Assembly (NCBI GenBank): GCA_016742255.1
Contig: JACVCB010000017.1
Location: 4,459-68,458, forward strand
Direction of reading: 5' to 3'
Length of the DNA stretch: 64,000 nucleotides
Source: Leptospira sp.
GTDB lineage: Bacteria; Spirochaetota; Leptospiria; Leptospirales; Leptospiraceae
Part shown: positions 1-9,330 of the stretch, one piece after another
Layout of the letters: each line of letters begins with the position of its first letter
Numbering within the stretch: position 1 is the first letter of the stretch
The notes under the pieces: generated by a model
What the model was told of the DNA's origin: nothing
Databases searched by the model: none
What the model saw: only the letters and a program-made list of their open reading frames with translations
Position numbers and translations under genes: made by a program

Positions 1-1047
1 TGATTCCTCTACGAGTGGATAACCGGAAAAAATAAATGCGCGGATTCCCATCTGGATGTACCTTTGGATTTTTTCATACACTTGTTCGGGTGTTCCGACA
101 ATCGCAGAACCACAACCAGATCGTGCTAGTCCAATCCCTGACCAAATCATAGGTTCAATGAACAAATCAGAATCAGCGGACTTACGAAGTTCATCTTGGC
201 GCAAAACACCTGCAGAATTGGAATCAAGTGCTCTATGTTTGATATCACTAGCTCTTTCCATATTCAATTTTGATAACAGACTTTTAGCGGCATCTTTTGC
301 TTCCTTTTCAGTTTCCCTCACAATCAAATGGATCCGTAAACCAAAATCAATTTTACGCCCAAAACCAACTGCACGCTCACTTAAGTCTTTCATCGTATCA
401 GCAAGTCTTTCTTCCGTTTCAGGCCACATCAAAAACACATCACAAAACTCAGCACATAATGCTCGTGCATCTTCTGAAATCCCACCAAAGTAAAGTAAGG
501 GACCACCATTTGTTTGGTAAGACTTCACTGGATCAGCAGATAAATCCAATTGGTAATGTTTTCCTTGGAAGTTGATGTGATCTCTTGTCCAACCTTGTTG
601 TAAGATTTGGATCACTTCTTTTGAAATTTCATATCTCGTTTTGGAATCACGGACAGTACCAGGTAAGTCAGAAGAGATGATGTTGATATTGAGCCTTCCC
701 TTTAGCATATGATCTAAAGTGGAAAGGGCTCTCGCAAGCATGGGAGGATGGATTTCTCCACAACGAATCGCTGTTAGGAGAGAAATTTGTTTTGTAAACT
801 GAGAGGCCGCAGCAGCAAATGTTAATGTATCTTGTCCTGTTTGGTAAGAGGAAGGTAATAGAATATTTTGATACCCCAACTCATCTGCTATGCGGATGAT
901 GTCGGCACAATGTTCGAAACTAGAACGTAAGTTCCCATCAGGAACTCCTAAAAATTCATAATCTCCATTGCATAGGTCACAAAACCAGGCAACTTCCACA
1001 GAAGTGTCTTCGGATCGAATGGCGGGTGCTTTGGGAATCGGATTCAT
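1..1047 (-). CDS. SsuD-like LLM-class flavin-dependent monooxygenase (3' end outside window)
   Basis: The reverse strand is open from an ATG at 1047 to the window edge, giving 349 codons without a stop. The protein begins [12 protein letters not shown] and has the luciferase-like (alkanesulfonate monooxygenase) layout. Near residue 20 is [12 protein letters not shown], then [20 protein letters not shown], then NIISSDLPG, and further on a barrel segment ending [21 protein letters not shown]. This family uses reduced FMN and O2 to oxidise small substrates, often releasing sulfite from alkanesulfonates in the cytoplasm. The true substrate cannot be read from sequence. It is divergent from the symporter gene, with 109 bp between. 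SsuD proteins are usually 370-390 residues, so only the extreme C-terminus is missing. Confidence 0.85.
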   Translation of the reverse strand, partial: MNPIPKAPAIRSEDTSVEVAWFCDLCNGDYEFLGVPDGNLRSSFEHCADIIRIADELGYQNILLPSSYQTGQDTLTFAAAASQFTKQISLLTAIRCGEIHPPMLARALSTLDHMLKGRLNINIISSDLPGTVRDSKTRYEISKEVIQILQQGWTRDHINFQGKHYQLDLSADPVKSYQTNGGPLLYFGGISEDARALCAEFCDVFLMWPETEERLADTMKDLSERAVGFGRKIDFGLRIHLIVRETEKEAKDAAKSLLSKLNMERASDIKHRALDSNSAGVLRQDELRKSADSDLFIEPMIWSGIGLARSGCGSAIVGTPEQVYEKIQRYIQMGIRAFIFSGYPLVEES

Positions 1048-1156
1048 TGTTGCCAATAGAAACCGAGATACCAAGAAACGACAAGAGGGATTTCAAAAAA
1101 TCTATCGCTTGCATTATTTTTAGAAACAATCGATTCTGGCGGTTCTATTCCCGTCT

Positions 1157-2998
1157 ATGATCACAACAGTTGATATCTTTTTCTTTGGGTTTACCTTCCT
1201 ACTTGTGCTCGGGATTGGTATGGTTGCAGGGAGAAAAGAGTCCTCATCAAAGGATTATTTTCTCGGTGGAAGAAGCCTACCCTGGTGGGGGATTGCGGGT
1301 TCTCTATTTGGTACGAATATTTCGGCAAACCATTTAGTAGGAATGCTCGGCATCGGTTTTTCTGTTGGGTTCGCTCAAAGCCATTATGAATTTGGTTCCA
1401 TTCCGGCAATTGTACTTTTGGCCTTTGTATTTTTACCACTCTTCCGAAGGAAAAAGTTTTTTACTCTTTCTCAATTTTTGCAGGATAAGTTTGGAAAAGA
1501 AACTGGAAAGATCTACTCAGCAATCTCACTCATTCTCATTACCATACAACTGACTGGTGCTTTGTACATCGGAGCTCGTAGTTTTTTACCATTTTTACAA
1601 AACCTGGGTCTATCGGTTACTTACACGGAACTTGTCATTTGGATTGCATTTACCTCTACCATCTACACATGGTTTGGTGGACTAAAATCAGTAGTATACA
1701 CAGATGTCATCCAAACCTTTTTAATTTTAGCATCTGGGATTGTACTCGCCTATCTTTCGATTTCAAGACCTGAAGTTGGTGGTTTACTTGAACTTTTTGC
1801 AAAAGAAGAAGGTAGAATGGACGGACTCAGTAAAATGAATTTATACTTACCTCCAAACCACCCTACACTTCCTTGGACTGGTGCACTGAGTGGGTTATTT
1901 ATATTGCATACCTTTTATTGGAATACGAATCAATACGTCGTACAAAGGACATTAGGTGGAAAATCACTAAGAGAAGCGCGTTATGGGATATTGGTGGGTG
2001 GGCTATTAAAACTCACAGTTCCTTTTTTTTCGATCTTAACTGGGATTGCTGCGTATCAAATTTGGTTTTCTCTAGGAGAAACGACAAATATAGCTCCTGA
2101 TGAAGCTTTTTCCAAATTAGTTGTATTAGTTGTTCCCGTAGGTTACGGACTCATCGGAGTCATCCTTGCAGGATTATTGGGAGCAATCTTTTCGAGCATT
2201 GATTCCATGTTACATTCAGCAGCAACATTATTCACCATTGATTTTTACAAACCCCTCTTTGAAAAAAACGGGAAATCACTTTCTGATGAAAGACAAATGA
2301 AATCGGGAAGAATGTTTCTCTTATTATTTTCTTTTTTGGTAACAGTGTTTGCAATCGTTCTCATTGATCCCAATTCTAAGAAAAATTTCTTTATTGAGTT
2401 ATCCAATCAAAGTTCTCACTTCACACCTGCTCTACTTGTTGTTTTTTTACTTGGAATTTTTAATGTTAAAATCAACACCAAAGCAATCTGCGGGACAATC
2501 CTTCTCACTCCTTTCCTTTCCCTATTAAGCCCCTATCTATATACAAACTATGCACCTATTTTCATTAAACTTACGTTTGGTGAAGAATTGAATTTTTTGC
2601 ACCGAGTCTTTCTGATCTTTCACTTTGCTTTTTTTCTACTGGCTCTCGTCGCATACTTTCAATACAAAAAGAATCATAATGAAAATTCACTCCATGGACT
2701 TTTTAACTTCAATTCATTGAATCAAAACCAACAAAAACAAAATCGGTATTTGAATTTAAATGGTTTTTTCATATTTCTCATCCTATTTTTTCTCCTTATT
2801 GTTTTACGAGTCCAATTCCCAAATCATAAATTCCTAATTGCGATATTCGGATTTTTACATTTTTTTATCTTTTCTTCAATACTTACCTATCGTAAAAAAT
2901 CACCAAAACAAAACCTCATTTCCGTATTTCACAAACGAGATGAGTGGTTGTATGGAATTTTACTAGGTTTGACATTCTTCTTTTATTTATGGTTCTAG
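1157..2998 (+). CDS. Sodium:solute symporter family protein
   Basis: A 613-residue, very hydrophobic polytopic membrane protein. The N-terminus has the solute:sodium symporter (SSS, TC 2.A.21) signature: a first helix, then DYFLGGRSLPWWGI and SLFGTNISANHL, which belong to the sodium-site region of SglT/PutP-like transporters. Further helices include TWFGGLKSVVYTDVIQ, and IFSSIDSMLHSAATL, which matches the conserved S-S-I-D-S segment of the family. It should import a solute (sugar, inositol or organic acid) with Na+. The substrate is not predictable. The C-terminus after about residue 510 has an Asn/Gln-rich linker followed by about three extra helices, a frequent extension in SglT-type members. 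No strong Shine-Dalgarno precedes the ATG. Confidence 0.9.
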   Translation: MITTVDIFFFGFTFLLVLGIGMVAGRKESSSKDYFLGGRSLPWWGIAGSLFGTNISANHLVGMLGIGFSVGFAQSHYEFGSIPAIVLLAFVFLPLFRRKKFFTLSQFLQDKFGKETGKIYSAISLILITIQLTGALYIGARSFLPFLQNLGLSVTYTELVIWIAFTSTIYTWFGGLKSVVYTDVIQTFLILASGIVLAYLSISRPEVGGLLELFAKEEGRMDGLSKMNLYLPPNHPTLPWTGALSGLFILHTFYWNTNQYVVQRTLGGKSLREARYGILVGGLLKLTVPFFSILTGIAAYQIWFSLGETTNIAPDEAFSKLVVLVVPVGYGLIGVILAGLLGAIFSSIDSMLHSAATLFTIDFYKPLFEKNGKSLSDERQMKSGRMFLLLFSFLVTVFAIVLIDPNSKKNFFIELSNQSSHFTPALLVVFLLGIFNVKINTKAICGTILLTPFLSLLSPYLYTNYAPIFIKLTFGEELNFLHRVFLIFHFAFFLLALVAYFQYKKNHNENSLHGLFNFNSLNQNQQKQNRYLNLNGFFIFLILFFLLIVLRVQFPNHKFLIAIFGFLHFFIFSSILTYRKKSPKQNLISVFHKRDEWLYGILLGLTFFFYLWF

Positions 2999-3093
2999 AA
3001 AAATAGAAAACACAATCTAACAGCTGCAAGTAAAAAGGAATTGCCAAACGAAACAAAGAAGTTTTCATTAGGAATGGAGACTCATCATTCACA

Positions 3094-3849
3094 ATGTTTG
3101 TATTTGAAAAAGCAAATCAGAAATTTCGATTCCCAATTATCACTTTCTGCTTAATAGTCATCACTCTATGTACTCAGTTTTTAGATACAAATAACACTTA
3201 TGCGTTTACTCCCAAAAAAGAATTTGGTTTTAATTTATTCTCTTCTTTCTTTTTTAACTCTTCCTTCGTGGAATGGACAACAAATGCCATCTACTTGTAC
3301 ATGTTTGCTGACAATATTGAAGATGTAATCGGCCCTCTCAATTTTTTCTTTTTATTTATGTTCTTTGGAATCCTTACAAATCTCACTTACTTTTTATTCC
3401 ACATGAACTCCATCGTACCTGTTGTGGGAACTTCTGGTGTGATTTCAGGCTTTTTAGGAATGTATTTTGTGTTTTTTCCCAAAGTAAAAAGTACAATGGT
3501 ATTTGAAAAAATAGCATTCAATGATTTACCCATCTACTTTAGTTTGAGCATCTGGATTCTCATCCAAGGATACTTGTATTTGGTAGAACTCCATACTGAA
3601 ATCCGAAGTACCTATGCGGGCCAAGTAGTGGCTTTTTTCTTTGGAATGATCCTTGCAAATGGATTTGTCCACCACAAGTATCTAGATAGACTGGAACATA
3701 ATTTAAGATTAACTACATTCCAAAACAAAACGGTTCTTTGCCCTTCTTGTAACCACCCGATCCCTGCCAAAAAATATGGAAGATTTCATTGTGACGTTTG
3801 CCAAACCAATTTTTTCTTTGATCGAAAAGGAAAAAAATTCCTTCCATAA
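3094..3849 (+). CDS. Rhomboid-like membrane protein with C-terminal zinc ribbon, probably catalytically inactive
   Basis: 251 residues with about six membrane helices of the rhomboid fold. The loop motif NIEDVIGP follows helix 2, and the serine motif GTSG (Ser114) is present. The residue four positions before the conserved Asn64 is Glu60 where active rhomboids have His, and the helix-6 motif reads YAGQVVAFFFGM, with Gln177 where the catalytic His is expected. Ser is therefore kept but the catalytic His appears lost, which suggests a pseudoprotease or a relaxed relative. After the last helix there is a zinc ribbon with Cys216, Cys219, Cys233 and Cys236 (CPSC...CDVC). The gene stands alone between the symporter and an exported protein. 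The function is unknown; the fold assignment is good and the inactivity is inferred from a by-eye alignment. Confidence 0.75.
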   Translation: MFVFEKANQKFRFPIITFCLIVITLCTQFLDTNNTYAFTPKKEFGFNLFSSFFFNSSFVEWTTNAIYLYMFADNIEDVIGPLNFFFLFMFFGILTNLTYFLFHMNSIVPVVGTSGVISGFLGMYFVFFPKVKSTMVFEKIAFNDLPIYFSLSIWILIQGYLYLVELHTEIRSTYAGQVVAFFFGMILANGFVHHKYLDRLEHNLRLTTFQNKTVLCPSCNHPIPAKKYGRFHCDVCQTNFFFDRKGKKFLP

Positions 3850-3960
3850 CGATAAAAAATCATGTACACCACTCAGATTTCTTGTTCTATCAATTTTTTA
3901 CATCGACAATTACTTAGTGTTTCAGTAAAATTCTCCCTTACCATTCATGGAGACTAAAGA

Positions 3961-4800
3961 ATGAAACGAATCGCAACTTTGTTACTCTTATCGATTTTAA
4001 CCTTACAACCAATTTTATCGGAAGAAAAACCCTTACCACCAGGTCCACCTAAAGAAGGTTATTATATTATTACTTATAAAAATTACTCCGTAAATTTAGA
4101 AATACAAGTGAATGGATATGATGTGCGGAGTGGTTTATCCAATGAGGATTCATCAGGACAAGCTGATATTAACTATTGGATCTTACCTAGCGATAATAAA
4201 ATTAGAATCCGATTCTCAGAACGAAAACAAAATAAAAAACAAACGTCAGGATTACCAAGTGAAGCTGAGGTAAAACTCATCATTGGTCAGAAAGGCCAGT
4301 TCCCTGATGAAGGTGTTTTATTAGAAAAAGTCGAACACAACCAATCAAATCCAAAACAAATGGGTTTATGGATCGAAATTCCGTTTCAAACCCCCTTCTC
4401 GCCACCAAGTGAGTTGTGGAAACAAGCAGAAAGTTTAAATCTATCAAAAGAATTGGAGGATTCCGCTATTTCTTTTTTAAAAGACTTCACTCAAGTGCTC
4501 AATACAAAAGATGCAAAAAAGATTTTGTCTGCGACTTCCTTTCGAGCAAAAGATACATCGGAAGTTAGATACTATCCTTATAATGAAGCCGATGAATTAA
4601 AATCAATCCAAGGAATGACAAAATCTATCGGATCCACATGGAAACTCAATCCATCTGAAATTCGGTTTAAATTACTCTGTAACAATCAAATTCTTGAAAT
4701 TACAAATAAAAAAGGAGATCCGATTATCACTTCCAAAAAAGGTGCAGCGATTCCCGTTTATTTAAGTCGGATTGCAGGGAAATGGGTTATTGTTCGTTAG
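3961..4800 (+). CDS. Exported protein of unknown function
   Basis: 279 residues starting with a typical signal peptide (MKRIATLLLLSILTLQPILS) and probable cleavage before EEKPLPPGPP. The mature part is hydrophilic and mixed, with no family I recognise. The section after about residue 160 (SLNLSKELEDSAISFLKDFT) resembles a helical start of a small NTF2- or DUF-like domain of periplasmic proteins, but I cannot name it. GGAG lies 8 nt before the ATG, which supports this start. It is followed after 89 bp by the glycosyltransferase gene on the same strand. Confidence 0.7.
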   Translation: MKRIATLLLLSILTLQPILSEEKPLPPGPPKEGYYIITYKNYSVNLEIQVNGYDVRSGLSNEDSSGQADINYWILPSDNKIRIRFSERKQNKKQTSGLPSEAEVKLIIGQKGQFPDEGVLLEKVEHNQSNPKQMGLWIEIPFQTPFSPPSELWKQAESLNLSKELEDSAISFLKDFTQVLNTKDAKKILSATSFRAKDTSEVRYYPYNEADELKSIQGMTKSIGSTWKLNPSEIRFKLLCNNQILEITNKKGDPIITSKKGAAIPVYLSRIAGKWVIVR

Positions 4801-4862
4801 TATCTTTTTTCCATGAATGATAAATGACTTGAAATTAGAACAAACCCACAAAGAACTATCAA

Positions 4863-4882
4863 GGGAGAAAAGTATTTCTCCC
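4863..4882 (+). promoter_or_regulatory. Hairpin covering the purine-rich stretch upstream of the glycosyltransferase start
   Basis: GGGAGAAA at 4863-4870 pairs perfectly with TTTCTCCC at 4875-4882 around a 4-nt AGTA loop. The hairpin ends 7 nt before the ATG at 4890, and GGGAG is the only Shine-Dalgarno-like sequence nearby. Either the hairpin hides the ribosome site, or folding shortens the distance from GGGAG to the ATG. There is no T-run after it, so it is not a standard terminator. Confidence 0.4.
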
Positions 4883-4889
4883 TCAGCAT

Positions 4890-5609
4890 ATGAAAAACAA
4901 TCACTTAAGTATCGTGATCCCTTGTTATCGAGAATTGAATCGATTACCAAACTATATCGAAACTTTGATCAATCATTTTCAATTTCATCCGAATATTGAT
5001 TTTATCATCGTTGATGATGGTAGTCCAACAAGTGAATTTCATAAACTACAAAAAAAATTAGAGCTATTTTTATCCAATCCAAAGTTGCAACTTTTTCATT
5101 ATGAGATCAATTTAGGAAAAGGCGGTGCCATATCATTTGGACTCTCTAAATCAAAAGGGAATTATTTAGGATTTATTGATGCTGATGGAGCAACTCCTGC
5201 TTACGAAGTGGAGAGAATCTGGAATTACATAAACAATCATAAAGAAGTAGACTTGGTAATCGGATCACGGATCCCAATGTTAGGCCGAAAAGTATCAAAA
5301 TCATTCTATAGACACATTGCAAATCGGATGTTTTCGTTCTACTTTAATCAAATTTTCAAAATTCAAATTTATGACCCACAATGTGGATGTAAAATATTCA
5401 AAAAATCAATTTACGAAGAATTAAAACCAAAAATTACCGACTTACGCTGGTTATGGGATACTCAATTACTTGTTTTATTTTATAGAAATCAATTCAAGAT
5501 ATCCGAATTTCCTATCGATTGGAATCAAATTCCTGAATCTAAATTCAGCTTCTTTAAAGACAGTTTAGCAGTATTGTATTCGCTTTGGAAATATAGAAAT
5601 ATTAGATAA
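4890..5609 (+). CDS. Family 2 glycosyltransferase (dolichyl/undecaprenyl-phosphate glycosyltransferase type)
   Basis: 239 residues with a GT-A fold of family GT2. The nucleotide-binding start is LSIVIPCYRELNRLP, followed by FIIVDDGSP (Asp-Asp), then NLGKGGAISFGLSKSKG and the DXD-like FIDADGATP. C-terminal motifs are VIGSRIP, the DPQCGCKIFKK segment and RWLWDTQLL. This arrangement is that of DPM1/ALG5-like enzymes, which transfer a sugar from a nucleotide sugar to a polyprenyl phosphate at the inner membrane. There is no C-terminal membrane domain. The donor sugar is unknown. It likely serves envelope polysaccharide or glycoprotein synthesis, but no neighbouring gene supports a specific pathway. 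Confidence 0.88.
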   Translation: MKNNHLSIVIPCYRELNRLPNYIETLINHFQFHPNIDFIIVDDGSPTSEFHKLQKKLELFLSNPKLQLFHYEINLGKGGAISFGLSKSKGNYLGFIDADGATPAYEVERIWNYINNHKEVDLVIGSRIPMLGRKVSKSFYRHIANRMFSFYFNQIFKIQIYDPQCGCKIFKKSIYEELKPKITDLRWLWDTQLLVLFYRNQFKISEFPIDWNQIPESKFSFFKDSLAVLYSLWKYRNIR

Positions 5610-5629
5610 TAATACACCAAAAAAAATGA

Positions 5630-6910
5630 CTAGTTCGATTCACGAACTGATTTTTTTTTCTCCGAAATCGCATAAATTTTTTTCGGAGAGCTGATTCCTT
5701 TCAATTTATGTTCGCCTAATTCTTCCCACCTAACCGGAATTTGTTTGGCTAAATTTTCGGAGGCAAGGACTGCTTTTCCTAACTCACCACACATTCCGGC
5801 TATTCGACTCGTCAAATTAACAGCTTCTCCAATCACAGTAAAATCCAAACGATCCATAGATCCGATATTTCCATACAAGATTTCACCAGAATGCAAACCG
5901 ACACCATGATGGATTGAAATTTTACCCTCTTTTTCTCTTTCTTGGTTTAATTGCGTTAACAATTCACCTAACTTACGTATTGCGAGTAACACTTTTTTGC
6001 CTACAACCAATTTGTTTTTCTCATTGTAGGGAAATACTGCAAGGACACCATCCCCTAACAACTTTAACACCTCTCCCCCAAATCTTTCAATTTGAGGAAT
6101 CGCTACACCAAAATAATCATTTAATAACTTGATAACTTCTTCAGGTGGAAGGGTTTCACTTATGCCAGAATAATTTCGAATATCTGAAAACCAAATTACT
6201 GATTGTATATTCTCTAACTCACCTAAATAGATTTTACCAGAGTATACCGTTGAACCAGTTCTTTTCCCTAAATAAATACTGAGTAAGGATTCTGTGAGCT
6301 CTGATTGGATAAAAGTCCACCATTTCAGTGCAATCAGGTTTAAAGATTTTGTTAAAAAATCTACTTCTGTTTCATTAAATCCATTTGGTTTTTTCGTTAA
6401 TAAACTTAAGAATGCATAACTATTCCCTTTTTGGATGACAGGAACGGCAAGATACCCGGTTCCGCCCAATGGTGCTAATTCTTCCAATATAGGATACGGA
6501 TATTCTCCTTTTTTCTCGGGATCAAACTGATAATAATAAGTTTTTTTGGCAGTTAAAACATAATGAATGGGACTTGCTGTAAATTGAGAAGACTGAATAG
6601 AACCTAATCTAAATTTGGTGACCCGAATAGAAGAATCTGGAAATTCGTAAAACAAACTCGAATGGAATAAAGAATTCACCTGAACATCAAATAGTTCTTT
6701 TTGAGAATTTGGTGCCCAAAGATAAGCCAACGTCTCTACTTGAGGGTGTAAAGTTTTTGTTCCCATATTCCCTCTCATGATATCAAAACCTAAAGATTGT
6801 AAGTATTGAATATAAGAATGGAATAAAACAGCGGGAGAATCAATTTTGGGAAGTTCTACCAAATACCAATCCATAAAACTATCGAGTAAAGACTTGGATT
6901 CGTTTGTCAT
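5630..6910 (-). CDS. Adenylate/guanylate cyclase (class III) with N-terminal GAF-like domain
   Basis: 426 residues. Residues 1 to about 220 form a soluble, GAF-like sensor region (for example YPILEELAPLGGTGYLAVPV). The class III cyclase domain follows from about residue 235: SVIWFSDIRNYSGISETLP supplies the first metal Asp, VLKLLGDGVLAVFP the second, HHGVGLHSGEILYGNIGS is the central beta segment, and DFTVIGEAVNLTSRI carries the substrate-orienting residues. The key catalytic positions look intact, so it should make cAMP (or cGMP) in the cytoplasm in response to a signal bound by the GAF-like domain. The DFT motif favours ATP, by inference. It lies downstream of icd on the same strand but behind a terminator, so it probably has its own promoter. 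Confidence 0.87.
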   Translation of the reverse strand: MTNESKSLLDSFMDWYLVELPKIDSPAVLFHSYIQYLQSLGFDIMRGNMGTKTLHPQVETLAYLWAPNSQKELFDVQVNSLFHSSLFYEFPDSSIRVTKFRLGSIQSSQFTASPIHYVLTAKKTYYYQFDPEKKGEYPYPILEELAPLGGTGYLAVPVIQKGNSYAFLSLLTKKPNGFNETEVDFLTKSLNLIALKWWTFIQSELTESLLSIYLGKRTGSTVYSGKIYLGELENIQSVIWFSDIRNYSGISETLPPEEVIKLLNDYFGVAIPQIERFGGEVLKLLGDGVLAVFPYNEKNKLVVGKKVLLAIRKLGELLTQLNQEREKEGKISIHHGVGLHSGEILYGNIGSMDRLDFTVIGEAVNLTSRIAGMCGELGKAVLASENLAKQIPVRWEELGEHKLKGISSPKKIYAISEKKKSVRESN

Positions 6911-6961
6911 GGAATGTTTATTGGATAAGGAAAAAGAAAGAAGGCAAGAAAATAAAGAAAA

Positions 6962-6985
6962 TCACCCTGCCAAAAGACAGGGTGA
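6962..6985 (-). terminator. Rho-independent terminator of icd
   Basis: Read on the reverse strand just after the icd stop, TCACCCTG and CAGGGTGA pair over 8 bp around a loop of about 8 nt and are followed by a T-rich tract (ATTTTCTTTATTTTC). It separates icd from the cyclase gene. Confidence 0.8.
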
Positions 6986-6995
6986 ATTGTTTTGT

Positions 6996-8207
6996 TTATT
7001 TGAGTTTAGCATCCAAACGTTTTTGTACAGCTTCCATGAATTGGAACGTATCCAATTCTGTCTTTTTTGCTGCCGTTGAAAGAGAAAGTAGATCTTTTGT
7101 CATTTCTCCCCCTTCAATTGTTTCGATGATTGCCTCTTCTAATTTGTGAGCAAAATTCACTACATCTGGAGTTCCGTCGAGTTCTCCACGTTTTGCAAGT
7201 GCACCTGTCCAAGCAAAAATAGATGCTACTGAGTTTGTAGAAGTAGTTTCCCCTTTTTGGTACTTACGGTAGTGACGTGTCACAGTTCCGTGAGCTGCTT
7301 CGTATTCGTATTTTCCATCTGGAGATACAAGAACAGAAGTCATAAGTCCAAGAGATCCAAAACCAGAAGCAACCATATCACTCATCACGTCACCATCATA
7401 GTTCATGAGAGCCCAAAGTTGACCACCCTCGTTTTTCATGATTTGTGCAACTGCATCATCAATGAGGTAATAACTGTATGTGATACCTGCAGCTTTCATT
7501 GCAGATTCTTGTTCTTTTGCCATCGTATCAAAGATATCACGGAAACGAGCATGGTATTTTTTTGAAATGGTATCTTTTGTCGCAAACCAGATGCTGATTT
7601 TTTCAGATAATGCATATGTGAAACATGCTTTTGCAAAAGACTTAATAGACTCATCCAAGTTGTGCATCGCAAGAGCCACACCTGCACCTTTAAATTCATT
7701 TACTAACAGTCTTTGTTTTTCTTTTCCAGATGCGTCTGTATAAACGAGTTCTACTTTTCCTGGACCATCTACAAGAATCTCTACATCACGATAGATGTCA
7801 CCGTATGCATGACGACCAATCGCGATTGGTTTTTTCCAAGAATTAACAGCCGCTGGAATGTTTTTGATAATGATTGGTTTACGAAATACAGTTCCATCTA
7901 AAATTGCACGGATTGTTCCGTTAGGTGATTTCCACTCTTGTTTTAAATTGTATTCTTTTACCCGGTCAGCATTTGGAGTGATTGTCGCACATTTCACACC
8001 AACACCGTGTTTTTTGATCGCATTAGCAGAATCAACAGTTACTTGGTCATCCGTTTTATCACGATATTCTACACCGAGATCATAATACTCTAATGTAATA
8101 TCTAAGTAAGGGTGAATGAAACGATCTTTGATTTCTTTCCAGATGATTCTTGTCATTTCATCGCCGTCTAACTCGACTAACGGTGTTTTTACTTTAATTT
8201 TTCCCAT
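6996..8207 (-). CDS. icd: NADP-dependent isocitrate dehydrogenase (eukaryote-like homodimeric type)
   Basis: 403 residues. It converts isocitrate to 2-oxoglutarate with NADP+ in the TCA cycle. The start [20 protein letters not shown], the substrate loop [18 protein letters not shown], the NADP-related segment [16 protein letters not shown] and the Asp region [20 protein letters not shown] are those of the type II NADP-IDH family shared with mitochondria and cytosol, rather than the E. coli-type enzyme. The length matches the family. AGGAG sits 6 nt before the ATG. It is a single transcription unit with a terminator downstream and a TATAAT box upstream. Confidence 0.97.
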   Translation of the reverse strand: MGKIKVKTPLVELDGDEMTRIIWKEIKDRFIHPYLDITLEYYDLGVEYRDKTDDQVTVDSANAIKKHGVGVKCATITPNADRVKEYNLKQEWKSPNGTIRAILDGTVFRKPIIIKNIPAAVNSWKKPIAIGRHAYGDIYRDVEILVDGPGKVELVYTDASGKEKQRLLVNEFKGAGVALAMHNLDESIKSFAKACFTYALSEKISIWFATKDTISKKYHARFRDIFDTMAKEQESAMKAAGITYSYYLIDDAVAQIMKNEGGQLWALMNYDGDVMSDMVASGFGSLGLMTSVLVSPDGKYEYEAAHGTVTRHYRKYQKGETTSTNSVASIFAWTGALAKRGELDGTPDVVNFAHKLEEAIIETIEGGEMTKDLLSLSTAAKKTELDTFQFMEAVQKRLDAKLK

Positions 8208-8243
8208 TGATTTCTCCTAAACTCATACTATTTTAACTTAAAA

Positions 8244-8272
8244 ATTATAAGACTTAATTTGAACTGCCCAAA
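8244..8272 (-). promoter_or_regulatory. Candidate sigma-70 promoter of icd
   Basis: On the reverse strand a perfect TATAAT (8244-8249) lies 37 bp before the icd ATG. Seventeen bases upstream is a weak -35-like TTTGGG (8267-8272). The -10 box is convincing; the -35 is poor. Confidence 0.4.
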
Positions 8273-8820
8273 TAACGATTCCAAATATAATGACAGAACT
8301 CTGTCGAATTATTGATCGCTCCTGAAATGGTATGGATTCCAGTGAAGGATGTATATCTTTTTCTATATGCGTCCGATTCAGAAACAAGAGAAAGTTTCGC
8401 TTCTAATTGGAGTAAAACTTCTTTCCAGGATTCACAATGTTCGACTACAAAAGGATCATTTGCATTAATTTTTAATTGGTTGGCTTCCGTAATGTGAATT
8501 TCCCAAAAATGAGTTGGAAATGCAGGAGGAGTATAACGATCACGTATGGTTTCCAAATCCTTTTCGATTTCCTGGTCTTTGAAACTATGAAAAAAGAAAA
8601 AACTACTGAGTTTGAGTGAGATGGGCAAATAAAACCGAAAGGTTTTGTCATAGGATACCATTTGGTTTAACACCCAAAGGGGTGATTTTCCGGTTTTCCC
8701 TTTTTCTTGGAAGGATTTGGCATCCATTTTAGCCAATTCATCAAAACAGTATTGGGCGAACCGAAGTTTCTCTTTCCAGAATATTTCTAAGATCTCCGTG
8801 ACCATGTCTGTTTCGTTCAT
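8254..8820 (-). CDS. Protein of unknown function
   Basis: 188 residues from the ATG at 8820 (MNETDMVTEILEIFWKEKL). The frame stays open upstream to a TTG at 8910. That would add 30 residues and overlap the divergent gene, so the ATG is preferred. An AAAGGGAGG sequence at about 8885-8895 could serve an alternative TTG start at about 8866. The protein is soluble, helix-rich, with a Trp/Phe/Tyr-rich middle (KSPLWVLNQMVSYDKTFRFY). It loosely recalls DinB-like helical bundles, but the metal-binding His pattern was not found, so I do not assign that family. Confidence 0.55.
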   Translation of the reverse strand: MNETDMVTEILEIFWKEKLRFAQYCFDELAKMDAKSFQEKGKTGKSPLWVLNQMVSYDKTFRFYLPISLKLSSFFFFHSFKDQEIEKDLETIRDRYTPPAFPTHFWEIHITEANQLKINANDPFVVEHCESWKEVLLQLEAKLSLVSESDAYRKRYTSFTGIHTISGAINNSTEFCHYIWNRYLGSSN

Positions 8821-8899
8821 CTTGGATAGGGGAAAGTATTTTTCAAGTGAGAATCCGTTTTTGAGAACCAAGTCACTCTCTCGTTTACCTCCCTTTGGT

Positions 8900-9274
8900 A
8901 TGAATGACAATGATTTATCCTGGCATGAATTGGTTTCGAAAAAGGAAGAGTTTTTACATATCCTTAGGATTTTAAACCATTATTACGAAATGAGAGGGGA
9001 AACCAAATCCAAACAATTTGGATTTAGGCGACTTCTTGCCGATTCTGATCCAAACTCTGTCCAAATCTTTTTTGCAAAGATAGGCCCGTTTGAATACCAA
9101 GTAGCTTGCCGCATTTTACCCCATGAGGAAACGGAAACCTGGATCCATGTGGATGGCATAGCCGAGGAAAGGGAGCGCTTACGACAAATTGGAAATACAG
9201 AACACCCAGTGTTCTCTTTAGTGTGTTTGGGTGATCTCTATTCGATCTCCGTTCCGACTCTTTTATCCATTTAA
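8900..9274 (+). CDS. Small protein of unknown function
   Basis: 124 residues beginning MNDNDLSWHELVSKKEEF. It is soluble, charged at the N-terminus and rich in beta-type residues after residue 40 (FFAKIGPFEYQVACRILPHE). No family is recognised and there is no signal peptide. The open frame continues upstream to 8717, but that part lies opposite the neighbouring gene, so the ATG at 8900 is used. No clear ribosome site is seen. It is divergent from the unknown gene that precedes icd. Confidence 0.5.
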   Translation: MNDNDLSWHELVSKKEEFLHILRILNHYYEMRGETKSKQFGFRRLLADSDPNSVQIFFAKIGPFEYQVACRILPHEETETWIHVDGIAEERERLRQIGNTEHPVFSLVCLGDLYSISVPTLLSI

Positions 9275-9330
9275 AGGAAATCCCCAAGAAAAACCTTGCT
9301 TCTTTTTTCAGGCCCATTTAGTCTTTGGCG

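Noticed and set aside
56..493. Forward open frame near the left end
   Set aside because: It lies opposite the SsuD-like gene, which has clear family motifs on the reverse strand.
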